Shown here piece after piece: positions 1 through 6,504 of a stretch of 6,813 nt of DNA. Source of the stretch: DSOT01 sp052386775 (GTDB taxonomy: Bacteria > Pseudomonadota > Gammaproteobacteria > Burkholderiales > SG8-41); assembly GCA_052386775.1 (NCBI GenBank), contig JBQTJV010000269.1, positions 1-6,813 of the forward strand, given 5' to 3'. Each line of letters starts with the position of its first letter. Within the stretch, counting starts at the first letter, position 1. The notes under the pieces are model-generated. The model was not told where the DNA came from, did no database searches, and saw only the letters and a list, made by a program, of their open reading frames with translations. A program made the position numbers and the translations under genes.

Positions 1-623
1 TCGCCGTCGCGGATGTATTGCTGGATGCACCGGTAGGCGCGCCCGTAGTGCTCCCTCGTCATGTTGGAAACGATCGGCGAGGTGATACGGAAAGGCACTC
101 TCGCACGTTCGCGTAGGGGAGCCGCGAAGCGGGCGACGAGGCTGCCCCACTTCACGTCGGTATCCGGATCCCGTCCCTGCCCCACGAGCCAGCTTCTGCG
201 CTCGCCGTGGTCCACGACCACTGCCCAGTCGTAGATTCCGATCGCCATGTCGGGGATTTTCTCGGCGTCGCGCGCGCGGGCTGGAACCGCCTCGAGTCTG
301 CGCGCAAGGTCGTATCCAAAATAGCCTATCGCCCCGCCGCAAAAGGGAAGCCCCGCGCTCGACGGCGCGATCTCGAGGAAGCGCCGAATCAGCGCGAACG
401 GGTCCTCGCGGGACAACTCGACACCGTCCGCCTGGATTTCGGTGAGCTTGCCCCGCGTCAGCAACCGAACGTATGGCTGCGCGGCAAGAATGTCGTAACG
501 CGACTGGCCGGGATAATGCCGCCCGCTGTCGAGGAATACCGCCCACGGCAAATCAGCCATGGACTCGAACAGGCGCGCACTGTCCGGGGCATAAGGCAGC
601 TCGGTCAGCAGGGGGACGTTCAT
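1..623 (-). CDS. pabB: Aminodeoxychorismate synthase component I (PabB), N-terminal part, cut by window edge
   Basis: PabB makes 4-amino-4-deoxychorismate from chorismate and ammonia, on the p-aminobenzoate branch of folate synthesis in the cytoplasm. The visible 207 codons read MNVPLLTELPYAP at the start, then PWAVFLDSG (residues 26-34) and SRYDILAAQP (41-50), the classic N-terminal blocks of the anthranilate synthase I/PabB fold. GGAIGYFGYDLARRLE follows at about 96-111. Just before the edge comes SNMTREHYGRAYRCIQQYIRDG, the beginning of the chorismate-binding domain; the catalytic part lies outside. The DILAAQP and FGYD forms favour PabB over TrpE, but the two are related and the diagnostic C-terminus is missing. 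The start at 623 fits the family N-terminus. A GAGG sits directly against the ATG, closer than a normal Shine-Dalgarno. The gene is divergent from gluQ with a 24 bp gap. Confidence 0.88.
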   Translation of the reverse strand, partial: MNVPLLTELPYAPDSARLFESMADLPWAVFLDSGRHYPGQSRYDILAAQPYVRLLTRGKLTEIQADGVELSREDPFALIRRFLEIAPSSAGLPFCGGAIGYFGYDLARRLEAVPARARDAEKIPDMAIGIYDWAVVVDHGERRSWLVGQGRDPDTDVKWGSLVARFAAPLRERARVPFRITSPIVSNMTREHYGRAYRCIQQYIRDG

Positions 624-629
624 CCTCAA

Positions 630-635
630 TATAAT
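630..635 (+). promoter_or_regulatory. Perfect -10 hexamer (TATAAT) for gluQ in the 24 bp divergent spacer
   Basis: TATAAT occurs in a short AT-rich island (628-646) inside otherwise GC-rich sequence. It lies 12 bases before the gluQ ATG, so a transcript starting about 7 bases downstream would have a leader of only about 5-6 nt. No good -35 is visible at 607-612, which lies within pabB. On the opposite strand the same island gives TATTAT (636-631) 7 bases before the pabB ATG. It may therefore serve both genes. This is a sequence match only. Confidence 0.45.
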
Positions 636-647
636 AAACTTTTTGCG

Positions 648-1571
648 ATGAACAGCCCCGCCCCGCTCGCGTCCGGCGCTCGCTATCGCGGTCGCTTCGC
701 GCCCTCGCCGACCGGGCCGCTGCATTTCGGCTCGCTCATCGCCGCGCTGGGAAGTTATCTCGAGGCGCGCGCGCACCATGGGGATTGGCTCGTGCGCATC
801 GAAGACGTCGACGTGCCGCGTATCGTGCCGGGAGCGGCGGACCAGATCCTGCGTGCGCTGGACGCGTGCGGCTTGCACTGGGACGGCGCCATCGTGCGCC
901 AAAGTCTGCGCACCGACGCTTATCACGCGGCCGTGCATGTCCTGAAACAGCGGGGAATGATCTACCCTTGCGCCTGCAGCCGGCGCGAGATCGCGGACTC
1001 CGCGATCGCCGGAATCGAGGGCTTGATCTATCCGGGGACCTGCCGCGCGGCAGTGCCGTCGGACAAAAAACCGCGGGCGCTGCGGGTGCGCACGGTTGCG
1101 GCGCCTATCCGGTTTGCCGATGCGCTGCAGGGAACGCTTTCGCAAAACGTGGAAGCGGCGGTTGGCGACTTCGTGCTGTACCGCGCGGACGGCGTCCATG
1201 CCTACCAGCTCGCCGTCGTGGTGGATGATGCGGAACAGGGCGTCACGGACGTGGTGCGCGGCGCCGATCTGCTCGATTCAACGCCGCGGCAGATCCATAT
1301 TCAGAACCTTCTCGCCTTGCCGCAGCCGCGATACTTGCACCTGCCGATCGCCGTGAACGCATCCGGAGAAAAGTTGAGCAAGCAGACGCAGGCGGCGCCC
1401 ATCGACTGCGCGCGCCCGGCACCAGCACTCACCATGGCGTTACGTTTTCTCGGGCATGAACCGCCGGACCGGCTGGCGGGCGGAAACGCCTCGGATGTGT
1501 TGCAGTGGGCGCTGGCGAACTGGCGCACCGAGCGTGTCCCCCGAGCGCGGCATCTGCCGGCCCCGCCATAG
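648..1571 (+). CDS. gluQ: Glutamyl-queuosine tRNA(Asp) synthetase (GluQ-RS)
   Basis: A 307-residue GluRS paralogue that lacks the anticodon-binding domain. The family activates glutamate and attaches it to the queuosine base at position 34 of tRNA(Asp). Visible marks are RGRFAPSPTGPLHFGS (residues 14-29, containing the HIGH-type signature HFGS); the glutamate-pocket block RIEDVDVPR (50-58), where the family usually has EDIDPPR; zinc ligands C108, C110, Y128 and C132; a VVDDAEQGVTDVVRG block (191-205); and KLSKQ (242-246), the KMSKS equivalent. The length matches the family's roughly 300 residues, so the protein looks complete. The reading frame stays open far upstream inside pabB antisense, but homology begins only just after the ATG at 648. 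No Shine-Dalgarno precedes that ATG. Elsewhere gluQ often follows dksA; here it is divergent from pabB and convergent with the patatin gene. Confidence 0.95.
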   Translation: MNSPAPLASGARYRGRFAPSPTGPLHFGSLIAALGSYLEARAHHGDWLVRIEDVDVPRIVPGAADQILRALDACGLHWDGAIVRQSLRTDAYHAAVHVLKQRGMIYPCACSRREIADSAIAGIEGLIYPGTCRAAVPSDKKPRALRVRTVAAPIRFADALQGTLSQNVEAAVGDFVLYRADGVHAYQLAVVVDDAEQGVTDVVRGADLLDSTPRQIHIQNLLALPQPRYLHLPIAVNASGEKLSKQTQAAPIDCARPAPALTMALRFLGHEPPDRLAGGNASDVLQWALANWRTERVPRARHLPAPP

Positions 1572-1580
1572 ACCGACAGA

Positions 1581-2516
1581 CTATTCCACGGCTGCCGAAG
1601 CCGGCCGTACCGGCACTCGAGAGATTTCTTTCCTGAGGCGCGCCGCCTCGAGCCGTTTCCGCAGCGCGGGCACCGCTGCATTGGCCGCCTCGTATCCGGC
1701 GGCGATATTCTGCAGCTTGGCGTTGAAATCGAGCATGCGCGCCGGCGCGGTACGCGGGGTGATGACGATGTCCGCCGACTGCAATTCCCCTTCGAGCAGC
1801 AGGCTGCGCGCGGAGCGCGCGGCCGGAACGGGGTTTCCATTCTGCCGGGCGTGCGCAAACCACGACACGTCGACGGCGATCACCACGTCGGCGCCCATGG
1901 CCCGCGCGATCGAGACCGGCACGGGACTCGTCAGTCCGCCGTCGAGGTATTCCTCGCCATCGATTACCGGGGGTATGAATAGATTGGGCACGCTGGCCGA
2001 GGCGCGAACGGCGAGCCCGGTATCGCCGCGATTGAACACCGTCATGGCGCGGTCCCGCGCCCGCGTGACGGCAACCGCAAAGGGACGCGCCAGTTTCTCG
2101 ATCGGGCGATGGTTCACGGCGCGATTGACGAACTCTTCCAAAGCCACGCCGCGTACCCAGCCGCGCCCGAAAAGCGTGAAATCGAGCAGCGTGCCCTCCT
2201 CCAGTTCGACGGCAATGGATTCCAGCTCGCGTGCCCCATAGCCGCTCGCATACAGCGCCGCCACGATGGCGCCGGAACTGGCGCCGGCCACGATGTCCGG
2301 AACGATGCCCGCCTCCTCGAGCGCCCTGATGACGCCCACGTGGGCAAAACCGCGGGCCCCGCCGCCACCGAGCGCCAGGCCGATCAGCAGCCGATCGGAG
2401 ACGACCGGTACCACCGGCGCAGCCCGGGGCGCGCGGTCGGCCTCGTCGGCGCTGCGCGTGGAGGAGCACGACACCAGCGCGCACACGAGCAGCGGGATCA
2501 GCAGGTTCCTCAGCAT
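1581..2516 (-). CDS. Patatin-like phospholipase family lipoprotein (RssA-like domain)
   Basis: A 311-residue predicted serine acyl hydrolase. The N-terminus MLRNLLIPLLVCALVSC is a lipoprotein signal peptide with lipobox LVSC and acylated Cys17. It predicts export and anchoring in the outer membrane or the periplasmic face of the inner membrane. A linker rich in Ala, Pro and Val (about 18-40) precedes the patatin domain. The domain has an oxyanion-hole loop GGGGARG (50-56), nucleophile elbow GASSG with Ser80, and DGG with Asp192 completing the Ser-Asp dyad. All catalytic elements are intact. Downstream of DGG there is VPVSIARAMGADVVIAVDVS, as in the RssA/YchK group. The C-terminal 80 residues are Ala/Arg-rich and probably helical. 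Substrate (phospholipid or other acyl ester) is unknown. The start is fixed by the signal peptide, although no strong ribosome site is seen. The gene converges on gluQ and diverges from the kinase. Confidence 0.9.
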   Translation of the reverse strand: MLRNLLIPLLVCALVSCSSTRSADEADRAPRAAPVVPVVSDRLLIGLALGGGGARGFAHVGVIRALEEAGIVPDIVAGASSGAIVAALYASGYGARELESIAVELEEGTLLDFTLFGRGWVRGVALEEFVNRAVNHRPIEKLARPFAVAVTRARDRAMTVFNRGDTGLAVRASASVPNLFIPPVIDGEEYLDGGLTSPVPVSIARAMGADVVIAVDVSWFAHARQNGNPVPAARSARSLLLEGELQSADIVITPRTAPARMLDFNAKLQNIAAGYEAANAAVPALRKRLEAARLRKEISRVPVRPASAAVE

Positions 2517-2584
2517 GAGCGCATGCTACCGAAGCGCGCGCGCGGCGGGCAACTTTCGTCGCACCGGGTCCTGCGCGCATCGCG

Positions 2585-2613
2585 TTGCGTTCGCCCGTCA
2601 AACCGGCCAGAAT
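2585..2613 (+). promoter_or_regulatory. Weak candidate sigma70-type promoter for the leader/kinase/receiver unit
   Basis: TTGCGT (2585-2590) and CAGAAT (2608-2613) are separated by 17 bp, about 50 bases before the ribosome site of the leader ORF. The matches to consensus are only partial (3 of 6 and 4 of 6). The position between the divergent patatin and kinase genes (2517-2663) is right, but the motif is weak enough to arise by chance. Confidence 0.2.
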
Positions 2614-2663
2614 GGCAGTCACATTCCCGCAACGCGATCCTGCACGATCCACGAAGAGGACCC

Positions 2664-2711
2664 ATGCCGCTCGACGGAGTACGCGACGTCATGCTCGACG
2701 ACGTGCAATGA
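2664..2711 (+). CDS. Candidate 15-codon leader peptide coupled to the histidine kinase
   Basis: A short open frame reads MPLDGVRDVMLDDVQ and ends at TGA (2709-2711). It has the only good ribosome site in the region: GAAGAGGA at 2653-2660, with GAGG 4 bases before the ATG. Its stop overlaps the kinase start as ATGA (2708-2711), the standard arrangement for termination-reinitiation coupling. The kinase ATG has no Shine-Dalgarno of its own. The peptide is acidic, has no runs of a single amino acid that would suggest attenuation, and resembles no family I recognise. It may be a coupling device rather than a functional peptide. The alternative is that the kinase starts upstream (an in-frame ATG at 2612 or TTG at 2585) and this frame is incidental. 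Confidence 0.4.
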   Translation: MPLDGVRDVMLDDVQ

Positions 2712-4885
2712 AGCTGCGCTCCTATCTCATGCTGTTCGCGCTGGCGACGCTGCTGCCGATCGCCATCTTCGCCGTGGTCGTCGGTGCCCTGCTGATCGAA
2801 AGCCAGCGCGATACTTTTCGACGCGCAGCGGAAGAGCGTACGGTCGCCGTACTGAACACCGTCGAGGTCAAGCTGAAAAGCGCCATTTCCACCGTCGAAG
2901 CGCTTGCCGTTTCCCCTACACTGGACGACCCGGATACCGCGGGTTTCAGAGCCATCGCCACCAGCGTACTGGCCACCCAGTCCGAGTGGAGCACGATCAA
3001 TCTGGCCCTCCCCACCGGGCAACAGGTGATGAACCTGAACCGGCCGACCGGCGTTGCCTTGCCGGCGATTCCCACCGAGGACGCGAGCGTGGGGCGCGTT
3101 ATTGAAACCCGGAAGCCGGCGGTCGGGGATATGGTGTGGGGTCCGACGACGGCACGCTGGGATTTTGCCGTCCGCGTGCCGATCGTTCGGGACGGCGCCG
3201 TCAAGTACATTCTGTCGGCAGTCGTCAATCCAGCCTCGATATACGATCTGCTGTCCGTTCAAGGCCTGCCGCCCGAATGGATCGGCGTCGTGCTGGACCG
3301 TAATGATCGCATCGTCGCCAGCACGCGCGGCGCAAATAGCGCGGGCCAGCTCGCGCCCCGGGCGTTGCGCAAAGTCCTCGCCGATTCACAAAGCGGCTGG
3401 TTTCGCGGCAACGCCATGGACGGCGCCGACGTCTACAGCCCGTACCGCCGCTCGGAAGCCACAGGATGGGCATTCGCCATGGATATTCCCGCGCAGGCGG
3501 TGGAGCAGGCGGAAAGACGCGCGCAGGGAATGCTCGCGGTCGGATTGCTGACCGCGCTTGCCTTCGCGTTGTCGCTGGCGGTAGTGGTCGGGGAGCGCAT
3601 CTCCACCCCGATTTCATCGTTGGCGGAGGCGACAAAGGCCATGGGGCAGGGCCAAAACCTGACTCTGCCCACCGATGTTCGCGTAAGCGAAGTCGGAACG
3701 CTGATCCGCGCGCTGCAGGAGGCGGAACAGGCGATCCGCGACCGGCAGAATCTGGCAGAGCGCGAGAAGGAAGCGTTACAGGCGGCGGACCGCAGCAAGG
3801 ACGAATTTCTCGCGATGCTGAGTCATGAACTGCGCACGCCGCTTGCCGCGCTTACGACCGCTGCCCACGTCCTGCGGTTTGCCGCCCACGACGCAGACAA
3901 GGCCGCGCAGGCGCGCGGCGTGGTCGAACGGCAGACCAGGCATATGGCGCGACTGGTGGAAGATCTGCTCGACGTATCCCGCGTCAATATCGGCAAGGCG
4001 AAGCTGCAGCGGGAAATGTTCGATCTCGGCGAAACGGTGGAGAATCTCATTGCGTCCTGGCAGGCATCGAAGCGCTTCGAGCGGCATCGTGTATCGCACG
4101 CCATTGCGCCGGTGTGGATCAATGCCGATCGCACGCGCATCGAGCAGATCGTGTCGAACCTGCTCGACAATGCCCTTAAATTCACTCCGGCCGGACGCGG
4201 CATCGACATCACGTTACGGCAGGCAGCCGGCGAGGCAGTGCTTGAGGTGGCCGACGAGGGAGCAGGCCTGACCGCCGCCGCAATGGAGCGGATATTCGAC
4301 CTGTTCGCCCAGGGCGAGCAGGGACTGGACCGGCGCAAGCGCGGCATTGGCATCGGGCTCGCGCTGGTCAAGCGACTGTCGGAGATGCATGGGGGAACGG
4401 TGTCGGTCAGCAGCCAGGGGCCGGACCAGGGCGCGACCTTCACGTTACGCCTGCCGGCCGTCGTGCAGTCTTATCGCCACGCCGAGCGCACCGCAGGCGA
4501 TGAATCCGTCAGTGCACGCCGCATCCTGATCATCGAGGATAATGACGACACGCGGACGATGCTGCGCGCGGCGCTCACCTTGAGCGGACACGAAGTGCTG
4601 GAAGGTCACGATGGGGCGACGGGTCTCGCAAAGGCCGCGGCCGAGACGCCCGATATCGTGTTGATCGACATCGGGCTGCCCGATATCGACGGCTATGAGG
4701 TGGCGCGCCGGCTGCGCGCGAGCCGCTCCAACGGACGCGTGCCGCTCATCGCATTGAGCGGCTACGGGCAGGCGGCGGACTTGAAACGCGCATTCGAAGC
4801 GGGTTTTGACTCGCATCTCACCAAGCCCGTGGCAGTCGAGCAATTGCACGGCATAATTACGGCCTTCAATGAGCAAAACAGGTAA
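2708..4885 (+). CDS. Membrane hybrid sensor histidine kinase (dCache-like, HAMP, HisKA, HATPase_c, REC)
   Basis: A 725-residue protein from the ATG at 2708. In order: TM1 about 7-30; an extracytoplasmic sensor about 31-270 with double-Cache character (WSTINLALPTGQQVMNLN, later a VPIVRDGAVKYILS strand pair and GVVLDRNDRIVAS); TM2 about 275-296; HAMP about 297-350. A short helical linker leads to the HisKA H-box SHELRTP with phospho-accepting His373. The HATPase domain has N-box SNLLDNALKFTP (Asn484, Asn488), DEGAG (516-520) and GIGIGLALV (from 546). A C-terminal receiver spans about 605-725, with acidic pair Glu610/Asp611, phospho-acceptor Asp654, Ser684 and Lys706-Pro707. All catalytic residues are present, so autophosphorylation and His-to-Asp transfer are expected. 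The start at 2708 puts TM1 at the N-terminus. Longer in-frame versions would add an Arg-rich, unconserved-looking stretch. The ligand is unknown. The gene overlaps the next one by 17 nt. Confidence 0.93.
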   Translation: MKLRSYLMLFALATLLPIAIFAVVVGALLIESQRDTFRRAAEERTVAVLNTVEVKLKSAISTVEALAVSPTLDDPDTAGFRAIATSVLATQSEWSTINLALPTGQQVMNLNRPTGVALPAIPTEDASVGRVIETRKPAVGDMVWGPTTARWDFAVRVPIVRDGAVKYILSAVVNPASIYDLLSVQGLPPEWIGVVLDRNDRIVASTRGANSAGQLAPRALRKVLADSQSGWFRGNAMDGADVYSPYRRSEATGWAFAMDIPAQAVEQAERRAQGMLAVGLLTALAFALSLAVVVGERISTPISSLAEATKAMGQGQNLTLPTDVRVSEVGTLIRALQEAEQAIRDRQNLAEREKEALQAADRSKDEFLAMLSHELRTPLAALTTAAHVLRFAAHDADKAAQARGVVERQTRHMARLVEDLLDVSRVNIGKAKLQREMFDLGETVENLIASWQASKRFERHRVSHAIAPVWINADRTRIEQIVSNLLDNALKFTPAGRGIDITLRQAAGEAVLEVADEGAGLTAAAMERIFDLFAQGEQGLDRRKRGIGIGLALVKRLSEMHGGTVSVSSQGPDQGATFTLRLPAVVQSYRHAERTAGDESVSARRILIIEDNDDTRTMLRAALTLSGHEVLEGHDGATGLAKAAAETPDIVLIDIGLPDIDGYEVARRLRASRSNGRVPLIALSGYGQAADLKRAFEAGFDSHLTKPVAVEQLHGIITAFNEQNR

Positions 4886-5249
4886 CAGGCTGCTGATTGT
4901 CGACGATGACGCTGATATGCGGCTTTCGCTCAAGCTCGCGCTCGAGATGGCCGGCTACTCCATCGAGCTCGCCGCCGACGGCCGCGAAGCGCTGGCGATC
5001 CAGAAACAGCGTCCGGCCGACGTTCTGATCACCGACATTTTCATGCCCGAGAGCGACGGTTTTGAAGTGATCGATGCCGTGCGCCGCGGGTTCCCCCACA
5101 CGAGAATCGTCGTCGTGTCGGGAGGCGCAAGGCTGGCCAAGCGCGAATACCTGCTGGATGCGGCGCTGATGGACGTCGATGCCATCCTGCAGAAACCGTT
5201 CGACGTCGAGACGCTGCTCAGGACGCTCGACACGATCCAGAAGCGCTAG
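4869..5249 (+). CDS. Stand-alone response regulator receiver (CheY-like single domain)
   Basis: A 126-residue protein consisting of one receiver domain with no output domain. Landmarks are the acidic pocket IVDDD (Asp12, Asp13), phospho-acceptor Asp56 in ITDIFMPESDGFEV, Ser84 in VVVSGG and Lys109-Pro110 in LQKPF. The Ser84-to-Lys109 interval is 25 residues, 3 more than in the receiver fused to the kinase (22). The two receivers therefore belong to different subtypes and are not a recent duplication. The start at 4869 lies within the end of the kinase frame (17 nt overlap), and no Shine-Dalgarno precedes it, so translation is probably coupled to the kinase. Likely role: a phosphate acceptor or diffusible relay protein working with the hybrid kinase. 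The downstream target is not in the window. Confidence 0.93.
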   Translation: MSKTGNRLLIVDDDADMRLSLKLALEMAGYSIELAADGREALAIQKQRPADVLITDIFMPESDGFEVIDAVRRGFPHTRIVVVSGGARLAKREYLLDAALMDVDAILQKPFDVETLLRTLDTIQKR

Positions 5250-5253
5250 CATC

Positions 5254-5853
5254 TCAGGCCGTCGCGGGCTCTCCCTTCGCCAGTTCGCGCCGCAGATCGG
5301 CGATCGCCTGTTCGCGCGTCCGGCGCATCCACTTTGAACGCTGGCCGATCGGCTTGTTCTCTATTTCCGGATGTACTTTCATGGCGACGAATACGGGACC
5401 CGGCCCGTTGAGGATGTCGGGAAGGCTCTTCGCAAAATCGTCCAGTTCTTCAAAAGCATGCGTCCGCGGATAGCCCGCCCCGCGCGCGATCATGTCGTAC
5501 GCGACGTCCTTGGCATTGGGCACCGGCTGCCCGCCCGTGGTGGCGTAACACTCGTTGTCCAGCATGAAGTGATAGAAATTGGCCGGCCGCTGCTCGGCCA
5601 CCGTCAGCAGGATGCCGAGCCCCATCTGCACGTCCCCCTCCGAATCGAAGAGCACGACCTTGCGGTGCGGCACTGCGAGCGCAAGTCCGAACGCAAAGCC
5701 GGCGTGACCGCCCATGGCGGGATCGCCGAGCGGCAAATCGAGATTGGGCGCCGTGCTGATATTGATCCAGTGCCGTCCGCCGCGTCCCGGCACCACGATC
5801 GCCTCGCCGCGATACCTCTGGAATACCTTAAGCATGTCTGCGGTATGAAACAT
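5254..5853 (-). CDS. Thiamine-pyrophosphate enzyme, PP-domain (beta) subunit, sulfopyruvate/phosphonopyruvate decarboxylase-like
   Basis: A 199-residue protein carrying the cofactor-binding PP half of a split TPP-dependent decarboxylase; the Pyr half is encoded immediately upstream. Evidence: GDPAMGGHAGFAFGLALA (43-60), resembling the GSMGHASSIALGLAL block of phosphonopyruvate decarboxylases; a diphosphate/Mg motif region VVLFDSEGDVQMGLG (66-80); and LDNECYATTGGQ (98-109), with Asn100 as expected Mg ligand and the TGGQ typical of ComE-type subunits. The C-terminus (about 165-199) is a charged helical tail beyond the usual domain. Aligned without gaps, SEG (71-73) takes the place of the family GDG. 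A clear ribosome site (GGAG at 5865-5862, 8 bases from the ATG) supports the start. The 36 bp gap to the alpha gene suggests one operon. The true substrate is unknown; the sulfopyruvate name is a family label only. Confidence 0.85.
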   Translation of the reverse strand: MFHTADMLKVFQRYRGEAIVVPGRGGRHWINISTAPNLDLPLGDPAMGGHAGFAFGLALAVPHRKVVLFDSEGDVQMGLGILLTVAEQRPANFYHFMLDNECYATTGGQPVPNAKDVAYDMIARGAGYPRTHAFEELDDFAKSLPDILNGPGPVFVAMKVHPEIENKPIGQRSKWMRRTREQAIADLRRELAKGEPATA

Positions 5854-5861
5854 GTTCTCTT

Positions 5862-5865
5862 CTCC
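5862..5865 (-). promoter_or_regulatory. Ribosome binding site of the TPP beta subunit
   Basis: Reading on the minus strand, GGAGAAGAGAAC precedes the ATG at 5853. The GGAG core is 8 bases from the start codon. This fixes the start of the beta subunit and shows that it is translated independently of alpha despite the short gap. Confidence 0.7.
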
Positions 5866-5889
5866 GTATTGCCCGTTATTCCGGGGAGG

Positions 5890-6408
5890 CTAGCGGTTGA
5901 AGCCGTGATATTCGTCGCCGACCAGCACAGCGACCGGGCGGCGGGTCTTGTTCGCCTCCTCGAACGCCACGCCGATGCGGGAAGCGTCAGCATCGCTTTC
6001 GACGATGTAGTAATTGATGCGAAAAGCGTTAAGGAAAGGCTCGGTGTACGTCGCCGCCGTATCCTGCGTCACGCCGTGGCGCGTCCAGCCGCGCAGGCCG
6101 ACCATCAGCACGACCGGCACGTTGAGCCCGAGCAGCCAGCCGCGAATAGAGTCGCCCGATTCCATCAGGCCGGTGTTCTGGATCAGGATGACCGGCGTCT
6201 TGCCGCCGGCGGCGAGCCCCGCCGCGACGGAGCATGCGAGCCCTTCGCGGGCGACCGCGATGAGCTGCAGCGACGGTTCCGCTTTCATCAACAGGTAGAG
6301 CCAGTTGGTCTCGCTGTCCGGAAGCCACACGACGTGCGTCACGCCGTGCTTCTTCAATTCCTCGAGCACGACCTTCGGGCTCAAATGGGCCATCACTGCG
6401 TCATTCAT
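5890..6408 (-). CDS. Thiamine-pyrophosphate enzyme, Pyr-domain (alpha) subunit, sulfopyruvate/phosphonopyruvate decarboxylase-like
   Basis: A 172-residue protein matching the N-terminal Pyr domain of TPP-dependent 2-oxo acid decarboxylases of the ComD/phosphonopyruvate decarboxylase type. It has KVVLEELKKHGVTHVVWLPD (12-31), then VAREGLACSVAAGLAAGG (52-69), where Glu55 is the expected conserved glutamate that activates the cofactor aminopyrimidine. Next come ILIQNTGLMESGDSIRGW (about 74-91), a VPVVLMVGLRG strand-turn, and a C-terminal RPVAVLVGDEY. It should pair with the beta subunit to build a complete active site at the subunit interface. The start at 6408 is chosen because GGAG (6417-6414) lies 5 bases upstream and the family N-terminus begins there. 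The frame is open 21 more codons to 6471, but that extension is Cys/Pro/Ser-rich and unlike the family. Cyclase gene upstream and beta gene downstream lie on the same strand. Confidence 0.87.
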   Translation of the reverse strand: MNDAVMAHLSPKVVLEELKKHGVTHVVWLPDSETNWLYLLMKAEPSLQLIAVAREGLACSVAAGLAAGGKTPVILIQNTGLMESGDSIRGWLLGLNVPVVLMVGLRGWTRHGVTQDTAATYTEPFLNAFRINYYIVESDADASRIGVAFEEANKTRRPVAVLVGDEYHGFNR

Positions 6409-6413
6409 GTCTG

Positions 6414-6417
6414 CTCC
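6414..6417 (-). promoter_or_regulatory. Ribosome binding site of the TPP alpha subunit
   Basis: On the minus strand GGTGGAGCAGAC precedes the ATG at 6408, with GGAG 5 bases from it. This decides between the start at 6408 and the longer in-frame start at 6471, which has no comparable site. Confidence 0.65.
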
Positions 6418-6504
6418 ACCGGGCGACGAACAGGGAGGGCGTATCATCCGCGATGAGCATGGATTTCGCAACCGCGAACAAGCGGCCTTCCAGCATGCGG
6501 ACGA

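Noticed and set aside
207..647. The gluQ frame stays open 147 codons upstream of the chosen ATG.
   Set aside because: That stretch lies antisense to clear PabB coding sequence and shows no synthetase homology; the family N-terminus begins just after 648.
1600..1614. Inverted repeat GCCGG/CCGGC with a 5-base loop near the gluQ/patatin convergence, considered as a terminator.
   Set aside because: The stem is only 5 bp, there is no T run, and it lies inside patatin coding sequence where GC-rich repeats are common.
1429..2652. A 407-codon minus-strand open frame overlapping the patatin gene in another frame.
   Set aside because: It is Arg/Gly-rich, matches no family, and is explained by high third-position GC opposite a well-supported gene.
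2679..2690. The 12-mer GTACGCGACGTC occurs here and again at 5497-5508, considered as an operator repeat.
   Set aside because: One copy is inside the leader ORF and the other deep inside the TPP beta gene. A single pair in GC-rich coding DNA, with no further copies at promoters, is compatible with chance.
5371..6456. A 361-codon plus-strand open frame across both TPP subunit genes.
   Set aside because: The composition (His/Arg/Asp-rich, no motifs) is typical of an antisense shadow, and both opposite frames are recognisable enzymes with ribosome sites.
6401..6496. A 31-codon minus-strand ORF filling the gap between the cyclase and TPP alpha genes and overlapping the alpha start.
   Set aside because: It has no ribosome site before its ATG and no recognisable sequence, and the alpha gene has its own good Shine-Dalgarno, so no coupling role is needed.
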